From: Nectonema munidae
Lineage: Eukaryota; Nematomorpha; Nectonematoida; Nectonematidae
Reading direction: 5' to 3'
Length of the DNA stretch: 64,000 nucleotides
NCBI GenBank assembly: GCA_030549495.1
Contig: JAUIRK010000883.1
Span: forward strand, 615,501 to 679,500
In this document: piece by piece, positions 55,400-64,000 of the stretch
Layout: each line of letters opens with the position of its first letter
Position numbering within the stretch: position 1 is the first letter of the stretch
Notes under the pieces: model-generated
What the model was told of the DNA's origin: nothing
The model's input: only the letters and a program-made list of their open reading frames with translations
Database searches by the model: none
Translations under genes and position numbers: made by a program

Positions 55400-58300
55400 C
55401 AAAGATCACCATTGTACTTGAAGTCTTTCCACGGACTTTCTTTCCCTACTTGATCTTCTTGGAAGAAGTTCAGAGCTTTGGTCTTCAGTTTCCTTTATAC
55501 AGTGTGTCTCTCCACTATCTGTTTGTTCTTCTTTATCAAATGCGGTACTGCCTTGACAATCGCTTGTTGTAAGCACACCTTTTTCGGCAATTTTTTCCAT
55601 TGGGTACTCCTTTGAGTTTTGGTTTTGAAGAGCTTTACTTTGAGGGGCTGGTGATAGATGCTTCAAGGAAACGGTGTCTTCTCTTCCACTTGGATATAAA
55701 ACATGTGTGTACTGGTGATTTGCATCGATTACATCAACTTCCTCCATGCATTTGCTACTTGTGTTGAACTTTCTGACGAGAGCCTTGCATGGACTCAGCA
55801 ACCAGTGTGGCATGGAAGTTCCTGTCTGCGTTTTTTGAAGAAAAGAAAACATAAGCTCGTGTGGTGACTTGTTAGTGGTAGTGCAGTTCTCAAAGAGTGC
55901 AATGCAACAGGAATAGCCTCTTTCCAGTATCTTACATCAAAATGCAAACCTTTTAATGTCAATAAAATTGATTTCCATATAGAACCTACAAATCTCTCAG
56001 CTTGCCCATTTCCTTCTGGGTTATATGGAGTTGTTCTACTGGGCACAATACCTTTTGCTTTCAAAAAAGTTTTAAACTCCTCACTCATAAAGCTACTACC
56101 ACGATCAGAATGCACATAGTTTGGCAGACCAAAGACATAAAAGAGTTTTGTTAAATGAAGAACTAAAGTTGCAGACGAAGTATTTTGACAAGGAATTGCA
56201 AAAGGAAACCTAGAGTATTCATCTACAACTACTAAGATATATTTGTTGTTAGACACACTTGGTATTGCACCCTTAAAATCTAAATTAAGTCTTTCCCAGG
56301 GACGAATTGCTTTTATTAATGTTTCATTCGTTTTAACAAACGGTGGCTTAACATAACGGCAAATATGACAACCATTGCAGACGCTACGAACTTCTTCTAC
56401 TGAAAACGGCAAGTTCCTAGATCTAACAAAAGCCATGATGAAACAACATATTGTGTAAAGTTTTCAGTTCCTCTAAAGTTATTGGACTTGTAACAGCGCA
56501 AAGTCTTGAGAGTGCATCAGTCCCCAAGTTTGAAGACCCTGATTTATACTCTATGTCAAAATGAAAACACAGAATCTCCAGCGCAATATTTTCTCATTTT
56601 TTATACGATTTGTTAACTTTTGGTTAAACATAAAAGAAATCGACTTCTGATCTGTTACAAGTAAAAAATGCTTACCTATTAAATAATGTCGCCAACACTT
56701 CAAGCATTCGATTATAGCTAAAGTTTCCTTCTCTATGATAGGGTAATTACGTTCAGTTTTACTGAGAGTTTTAGAAAAAAAAGCTACTGGACGTCCTTCT
56801 TGGTTCAAAACAGCTGATATTGTTTTATCAGTTTCTACCTCAAAAGGAACTGAATCATCAACAGAATCCATAATCTTTTTTTTTAATTCATTGAATGTTT
56901 GGCTAGCTTCAATATTTAAAGGTAAACTTAAGAGGTTGTATTAACTTGGAAAAACAAGGTATCCACTTTGAATAATAACTAAAGAACCCTTTTACTCTTT
57001 CAAGATCCCTTTTTGTTTTGGCCTCTTCTAATAACCTTAGTGGTTGTAATCTTTAAGGATCTCGTTTAATCTTACCTTCTTCTATTAAACAACCAAGAAC
57101 TGATAAAGATTTGGTACTAAAAACACACTTATTTTTATTGAATGTAAGATTCACTTTGGAAGAAGCCTCTAAAAAATTTTTGAGGTTTTTGTCGTGATGG
57201 TCTTGGTCTAATCCACGTATCGTTATGTTATCTAGATAGGCATAAGTATCATTTAATTTTTCAACCTTTGAAAACATGCTACCCCGTTTGTTAACCCAAA
57301 AGGTATACGTCTAAATTGGTAGAGAGCATTCCCAGATTGAAATGCTGTATATGGCTTATAACTTGCCATCGTTCTAACCAAATCGTCTATCTTAGCTAAT
57401 GGGTAGAGCAATCTAGAAGAGTGAACCGGTTGATGCTCTGAGAATAATCAATTACAAGTCTAGACTTGGTGTCTGACTTCACAACAAATACTTGCGCCCG
57501 CCAAGGGCTATTGCTAGGCTCTATTATTCCTTCTCGTAACATTCTCTCAATCTCCGAGTTAATAAAATTTCTATCCTGTGTACTAAAGTTACGTCATTTG
57601 GTTATAACTGGGTGGCACTTTGGTGAAAGTTTTGAAAACAGAGATGGAGTATCACACTTGAGTACTGGTAAGGACCCAATTTTTAAAGAAGGTCTATTAC
57701 CTGTAAAATTAAAATGAATTGACTTATGATTAGACTAAAAATCTTGCTCCAAAACAAAAAAACTTAGTAAATTTGGAAAAACTATGAGTTTAGTATTGTT
57801 ATAATAATACTGCCCGTTAAAATAAAAGTTAATGAATACGTGACCATTGCAAAGAACGCTTTGTGAGGAACTCGCCATACCAACTTATACTGGAGAAGGA
57901 GAGATAGGCAGTTTAAAGCGATTTACAATTGATGAAACTGCTTGAAGAACCTGTATCTACAAGTGCTTTGTATCGTACTCCTTTGAAGTTGATATCTTCA
58001 GTAGCATTTTTTAGGTTACAAGAAGCAGAAGTAGAAGACGTTAAAGAGAACAGAGCTTGAGACAAAACTCTAGTTGGCTGAGCTTTAAACTTACACACTC
58101 GGGCAAAGTGTCTTTGTTTCATACACGAATGACTCTCAACATTCCGGGCAGGGCATTTGAACCTAGGATGTATGGGCAATCCACAATAGTCAACGTAAGT
58201 GTCATAGCCATATCAATTGCAGATTATTATAGATTTATATCAGATTTCTCAGAATTCAAGTGCGAATCAATTCAGAACTCATTCCTTGGATCAACAATCC

Positions 58301-58715
58301 TTGGCCACACACACACAGCTTCTTTCCTGCTTTCTTCAGCAGACAAAGCTTCGTACTGACAGTCGTTTGATAACTCTTGCAAGCTCTGTATGAAGGAGGT
58401 AAGTGACTCACACCGGGCTTTTGTTTCCTGGTGAAAAGTTTGAAGCGTGCTTCTGACATACGACTATGCTTTTTCAAGAAAAGTTTGTCTAACGCCTCCA
58501 AAGAACTCTCGTATGTAGCTAATTGCGGAACATGCTTGCAAATTTTAGAACTTACGTGAGTAACTAAAATATGAAACTTATTTTCAGCAGAAGCACCGAG
58601 GTAAACGAGAAGCATTTCCACCTTTTTTTCCAATGTTGATAAAACTCTTGGGCGTCAACGTCATCAGGATCAATGCCTTATCAGAAGAGTTAGTTGGAAG
58701 AGACATGACAGATAG
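55400..58715 (-). mobile_element. Ty3/gypsy-type LTR retroelement fossil, broken
   Basis: Minus strand, canonical order from right to left: gag-like part (about 58.7-58.25 kb), zinc knuckle and aspartic protease (VDTGSSSSFI, about 58.2-57.9 kb), reverse transcriptase (about 57.7-56.95 kb), RNase H (about 56.9-56.5 kb), integrase with zinc-binding and DDE core (about 56.45-55.8 kb) and a C-terminal tail. The RT-RNase H-integrase order and sequence fit a Ty3/gypsy (Metaviridae-like) element. It is broken, with roughly half a dozen breaks. Full LTRs could not be delimited; a 26-base near-identical direct repeat lies outside it (55268-55293, 58898-58923). Moderate age: domains remain readable, and a piggyBac-like MITE sits at its gag-side edge. 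Confidence 0.88.
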
Positions 58716-58719
58716 TTAC

Positions 58720-58857
58720 TTAACCCATTTACGACCAATGTTCCTATTTTGGAACATAAGTAATTTCATCTTCGTCTGCTTTTTTCAATGACTTTGAATA
58801 TAAATCGTCTGCGTTTTTTTAGATATCGTCTGCTTTGTTTGGTCTTAAATGGGTTAA
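58720..58857 (+). mobile_element. piggyBac-like MITE, subfamily A
   Basis: TTAA flanks, same sequence as 4381-4518. Placed right at the gag-side edge of the LTR retroelement fossil. Confidence 0.88.
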
Positions 58858-58897
58858 AGTGCTATGTGTTAAGACAATTAATTAAGCAACTATGCCG

Positions 58898-58923
58898 TGC
58901 GTCAATGCCAGGCATTTAAATAG
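58898..58923. repeat. Direct repeat flanking the retroelement fossil, right copy
   Basis: Partner of 55268-55293, 3.63 kb away in the same orientation. Confidence 0.5.
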
Positions 58924-61168
58924 GGTCTATCCACGCTACCCGTGATTTTGTCCATTCAAATTTTTCCCTCAATTTGCACAATAGTTGATTGACAAGTGCT
59001 CAAGCAATTTTTAAATGGGACTTATTGTGTAAAATTTTGTAGCTGTTGGAGGTGTTAGGTTGGTTTAGTGTTAGTGCAATCGTAGATGCATACATTCACA
59101 TATACATTGTTTGACGTTTTTCACAAACTTTCCTATTTATTTGTGTTAATACACGTCTGAGACAAAAATACATCTAGGCATATACATACACAGATACATG
59201 CCACACCCATACACTGAAATACATGAATCTCAAAAACAGCCGTATCCCAAAGTCTATACTCATGAACAAGCTTATCTGTTTCAAAATATCCTTCTTTACA
59301 GTATAAGAGAACCTTTTTTCATTCATACAAATTACTTCAAATAGGTTAAAAAGAGATCATTCCAAACTATCCAAAATTAATAAGACCAAATCTACTCAAA
59401 GGGTGTAGAGGTAGATTGGAAAAAAGGTTCAAAATGAAAGAACAGATACTTTTTTTAGAGTATTAAAAGAAAAAAACATATTAAAGTTATTTTTGACTAT
59501 TATTAATTTCACTAATACGGCTAAAAAGTTTTCAAATATATCTTTGTACTGTAACAAAATAAGTTTCTTAGCCTTTCAAAATATATTTTTTTAATGACAT
59601 ATCTTTGTGAAACAAAATTTTCAACGCTTATTGCGACAAAAACAAAGCAACGAAATTTATCGGAAATTTCAAGTGATTTGCATTATCGTATTTAAAACTT
59701 AGAGTTACTAAAGCAACTCATGAAGATGAAAGAAAAACATTCATCTCCAGCCTATATAAAAAAATCCAAACTATTTTAGTGCAAAAAGTACTAAACCTAA
59801 AAAAAGACAATCAAAATTGATAAATCTGGGGTTAAAAATTATTATCATTTATTCGTTGTGAGATTTTTTCTAACTAAAACGGAAGGTGAGGTTTTTCTTA
59901 ACTGAAAAGTCGGTGTAAATTGGAAACCACTTGTTTATGAGAATTTTCAAATAAAATTTTTTTAATTTCTTCATTGTCAAATGTTGATTTATTTCATGTT
60001 ATATCATTTTTAATATATTTTTTTGATTTCAATATTTATAGGACAATTCCTTCTAAATTTGAGTGTATTTGTATCAGAATGCTTTATATTTTCCACGTAT
60101 TAATAACATTGACATATGATAACTCACTCATAAATACTTAAACAGAAAATAATTTTAGACATGGCCAATACTTTAAAAAGGGTCAATGAACCCTCTTCAA
60201 AATTATTCCTTTCCATGCATTACCTTTGTCCCCTAATTTATCATTTTTCTGGGATAGAATTCTTTCCAAAGGCCAAAAATTTTATGCATGTAATCTTTTA
60301 AACGGTTCAAGACAAAAATATATTTTCAGAACGAAATTTATCAAGGTCAACAACCCGAACTGAAGGTATCTTTTAAAAGCCAGAACAATTGGTTAGAGAC
60401 GTATAGCAGATTTGGGCCAATGTGGCCTTCCATCTGACTACGTCCTTTCGTGGCTAGCCTAGAAGAGCAAGTGATTAAAAGCAGAATAGATTGCTAACCT
60501 GTCTTCCGAATATTGCTCAATTTGTATGCAGCCACATCACTCACCTTTTTATTAAAGACACGAGAGAATAATACCTTAATTGTTCATTCAGATCATTAAA
60601 TTGCAAATAGTTCATCAAAAGATTTTAAAATGAAAAGTGCCATAACATTGGATTCGTTTAATGAGATTAAAATATACAATCTATTTTTATATTCGCCATA
60701 TATATAATCCTCCTTACCTGGATCAAATATGGTACAAATTCAACTTTTTCCTAAAATTAACATTCCATTTTTGACAATATGAGGATTGTGTTTTGTTTAT
60801 ATGCACACACACACACCCAGAATTCTTACACAATATGATTTATTTCGAGAATGAATGAATGATACCACACACACACACACAGGAAAGGCAAAGAGAAAAA
60901 AATTAAATATTAAATTTTAATGCTATATGTTTGTATATACCTTTCTATTAGATAGATATATATATATATATGAGCCTTTTTACTTGGAGAATAGGACAGG
61001 ACAACAAAGCACAACAGTCTCTTTCGTGATTATTGCGCACGCATTGAAATAGCAAAGAAGATTAAATCACGTAAAAGAGGCAATTTGATTGGCTAATGCT
61101 GCAATCATGTGATCCTTTTGCTTTCAGGTAAAATAGCTTATTTCATCAGAACACACACACACTCTCTG
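58924..61168. other. Intergenic region upstream of the 61770 gene
   Basis: Contains a dispersed repeat (59055), short CA runs (60805, 60868) and a TA run (60955). No gene or exon recognised. Confidence 0.55.
59055..59105. repeat. Dispersed repeat, second copy
   Basis: GTTAGGTTGGTTTAGTGTTA then GTGCAAT and TGCATACATTCACATA, matching 35690-35745 with small gaps. Confidence 0.4.
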
Positions 61169-61176
61169 CTATATAG
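61169..61176 (+). promoter_or_regulatory. Possible TATA-like element upstream of the 61770 gene
   Basis: CTATATAG about 600 bases before the ATG, in a stretch (61000-61600) with more mixed composition than its surroundings. No initiator could be fixed. Confidence 0.2.
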
Positions 61177-61696
61177 AAATGGCGTATATTGCTCTGTGTA
61201 CATTTCACATCTATAAGTGTAGTATACTTTCTGTATATAATAGTTGATGATACAAGCATGCAACTTTTTCTACAATTTTATATGGATGGCTGTGTGAATT
61301 GAAGCAAACAATCGCCATTTTAAAGGATACAATACCAGAGCATATTATCGTTTTTAATCATTTCAGGTGCAAATTATCTCAACAGCTTCACCACGACAAC
61401 CATCAAAACCTGGAAAACATTCTTTACACACAGAAGCCCCTATCCATCTCGCAAGCATTTAGTTATCAGTAGCTTCGTTCTGTTTCAGTGATCATCAGCA
61501 AATTTATTCAAGAAAAAACACCACTCACACCACACCCAATCAATGCCAGTTTGTAAAATGTCGAAGTTGTGAACTTTTCGCAAAAAAACACACTAAACGG
61601 TATCCATGTTGCTACGCTCACTTAAATATCTTCCCAAAATCACTTCCTTTTTTGGCAGGATGATGTAATAAATGTTTCATTTTTCCCTCTTTCCTT

Positions 61697-61758
61697 GTAA
61701 GTGTTGCTTCATTTTTTACGACTCTTCAATTAATAAATCACTTAACCCACAACTCCAG
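61697..61758 (+). other. Possible 62-base 5' UTR intron
   Basis: GTAAGT at 61697 and a CTCCAG acceptor at 61758 lie just before the ATG at 61770. The spacing is at the lower limit for animal introns. The 68-base intron at 19337-19404 shows that very short introns occur here. Confidence 0.35.
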
Positions 61759-61769
61759 ATAAACGAATC

Positions 61770-62823
61770 ATGACTTCAAAAATATTCATCAATCTCATCA
61801 TTCATGTTCCTTTGATCCAACATAAAGTCATCCTCCTAATCTTCCTTTTTCTCATACAAACATCGCACATATGTTGCAATCAAAATGATCCGAATGAGTC
61901 CACTATAACTGAATCCGTGGCTCGTCTTAAGTCCAAACTTTTCCTCGATGATTCTCACAATGAAACAGAGATGAAATCTCAAGATGAGGACGGCGAAAAA
62001 GAGATTGAAGATCGAGAAATTGGATTCGATCCAAACCTTGAAAAAGACTCCTTCCACAATGAATCTAAAAGTGAGCACACAACACACCGATTTTTGTACA
62101 CCATTTGGAGTTGGTTAAACACTCAAAATCTCTTCGCCAAACCTTTTGACTATTTCCTGAAGCAGTATAAAAATTACTTATTAGAAAAAGACGCTGGTGA
62201 TGATACTGGGGATGTCTCTGCTGAAAACACATTTGGAGACAATGAAGCACGCAATCTTCGGGAAGAAGACGATCTACATATTTCAGCCAATGACGAAGAA
62301 AAAGGTCGGGTAAATGACTTCATCAATTCGCCCAATATTTCCGCTTTGGTCGATCGCAAAAATAGTATTTTCAAGTTGTCGAATAATCGAAATTTGAACG
62401 AATTCAGCAAAAGTGACATACCAATCATCAAAAAGTTATACTCTCAGTGGCAGAAGAATAAAAATGGTACGTACCCCGGCGCCTTGCTGCCACCCCCAGT
62501 GACGTTCCCTCCTGCAAGAAGTAAACAGTTGGAGAATGATGTTGATGGACAGGGAAAGGAATTAACCACGACTCTCCAAGACCAACTCTTACATCACACT
62601 CAAGATCAAGACGCCATCAAGATTCAAAGAACAAGCCTTAACATGGATCTGAATGGTAATTCCACGTTAAATCCGATAGGCCACGAAGAAGACGAGTACA
62701 ACGATCGCAGTGATAATCAAAACGCTAATAATAATAATAATAATAACAACAACAACAACAACTCCAATAAAAACATGGATGAAAAGGATAGTTCCAATGA
62801 AAAGTACTATACAAATCAAAAAG
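61770..62823 (+). CDS. First coding exon of an unrecognised secreted or membrane protein
   Basis: Open for 351 codons from ATG at 61770 (context AATCATGA) to a donor AAAG|GTATGC at 62824; reading past the donor gives low-complexity sequence, so I end the exon there in phase 1. Residues about 19-31 (VILLIFLFLIQTS) form a hydrophobic core after a positively charged start, as in a signal peptide or signal anchor. The rest is hydrophilic and acidic. It has about seven N-glycosylation sequons (NES, NET, NIS, NGT, NST types), a short conserved-looking block FLYTIWSWLNTQN at about 108-120, a PPPVTFPPAR segment near 240 and a poly-Asn run from AAT/AAC codons near 318-333. Base composition is clearly less AT-rich than its flanks. 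I do not recognise the family; the remaining exons lie beyond 64000. Confidence 0.7.
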
Positions 62824-64000
62824 GTATGCTTTCAACACCATTAATAATAAGTTCATTCTTTTTTCAACACTTTGAGACAATATGTTTTTTGAAAAGTTTT
62901 CTTCCGCACTTTTTATTTTAGGTGACAGTGATGTCGCATTTAGGCAGTAGGGGTTGAAATAACAAATTATGTTTTTTTCTGTCCGTCTTCTCGCCCTATT
63001 GGGGTTATTTGTCCATTTCATCAAAAAAAAATAAGTATTTAAGATAAGGCAGACCTAAAGTTTTAAATTTATGACTTCTAAAATTTGTATGAGATACTTC
63101 ATAATAAAAAAAGTAATCAATCAAAATATGAACCAAATAATTCTGAATTTCTCCATTTATATAGATACACAATCGATCATTTTTGTGATATATTTTCAAT
63201 ATATTATACACCCCAAGATTTTGTTACTGTATAGATGAGAACGCTTTGTTAAATTTTATGGGAGGTGTCCCCTTAAAATTTAGGACCCTTCAAAACATGG
63301 ACGTTATGGTGTTGAAATATATCATGGTAATGACTCTAGAAGTTTTACCTCAACTATTTTAGTGGTGAGAGTATAGCAAAACGTTTAGTTAGGGATTCAA
63401 ATTTACCTAAAGACATGTCTATTACTTATAAATGATCAGTTTTTTTACTTCTGTGAGCAGTATATAGCAATGGTAATAATTATACAATTTATCGAACAAT
63501 TAGATCAAACACAATGTTCATCCGCCATTTTATTAGTCGTAAAAAGTGAATTTTTAAATACTACAAATGCATCTTTGACAGCGTATATTTAAAAGTACAT
63601 TCATTTATTTAAAAGAAATCATAATAGAAGGGCCCATATAATTTATGCCAGAAACAATTAGAAAAGCTAGCTTAATTTAACAAATAAACTGCTTCGATTC
63701 TTACACTTGGTGCTATAAATCGATCAGAAGGTGGACCTACGCGCTTTTCGCTAAACTAAAAAAGCTGGTAAAAAGAAAATATTTTCTCAGAAGTTTTTGC
63801 CTAAAACTATCACAAACTTCTATGAGACTTAGAAATATCCTCAATATTTTATCGTTTTATGAGTTTGAAAATTTCCCATTGAATGAGTTACAGTCTACTT
63901 CCACAGGCAATTGTTATTTACGTGTAGATCCAAGCCTAAAAAGGAAGGGCTTACAAAAAATATGAATGTTATATTGCAGTCTATACACTGCAAGGGTTAC
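62824..64000. other. First intron of the 61770 gene
   Basis: Follows the GTATGC donor. AT-rich, no exon or repeat identified up to the window end. Confidence 0.5.

Overview
This 64 kb window is AT-rich eukaryotic genomic DNA. It holds intron-split genes with GT-AG junctions, tRNA-derived SINEs, many hAT and piggyBac-like miniature elements, LINE fragments and long microsatellites. An invertebrate is most likely. A crustacean such as a parasitic copepod would fit the AT content and repeat load, but that is an inference and nothing in the sequence proves it.

The main gene is a synaptojanin (phosphoinositide phosphatase) on the + strand. I placed 19 exons between 5635 and 47973. Their phases agree at every junction, giving about 1,091 visible residues and a stop. 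The order is Sac1 phosphatase domain (exons at 5635-23896 or so, CX5RT motif at 19405-19591), inositol 5-phosphatase domain (24365-35574, with GTWNVNGG, WLGDFNYR, PAWTDR and SDHRPV), the synaptojanin RRM-like domain (37387-39600) and a short proline-rich tail (40774-47973) with an endophilin-type PPKRPPAP motif. The first 70 or so residues were not found and probably lie upstream of the window. A poly(A) signal follows at 48141. Exons total about 3.3 kb of 42 kb; most of the rest is introns with transposon debris.

The introns carry a nearly complete hAT transposon with a 7/8 matching target duplication (41711-44191), a second hAT with a CGGBP1-like transposase that fills almost a whole intron (21848-23670), and three older ZBED/GTF2IRD2-type hAT transposase remnants. 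They also hold two LINE reverse transcriptase fragments and several tRNA-derived SINE families. A piggyBac-like (TTAA) MITE superfamily with about 14 copies runs through the whole window. Its subfamilies share outer ends and repeated CGTCTGC motifs but carry different 16-18 base palindromes at the same internal place; this is the most unusual signal I see.

Downstream of synaptojanin, 48.2-52.5 kb is AT-rich with hAT MITEs. A GC-richer block (52.56-52.97 kb) runs into a 1.7 kb (GAT)n tract. A broken Ty3/gypsy-type LTR retroelement fossil lies on the minus strand at 55.4-58.7 kb. After a 2.8 kb gap, a new + strand gene begins at 61770: its first coding exon encodes a secreted or membrane-anchored, acidic, Asn-rich protein that I do not recognise, and it continues past the window.
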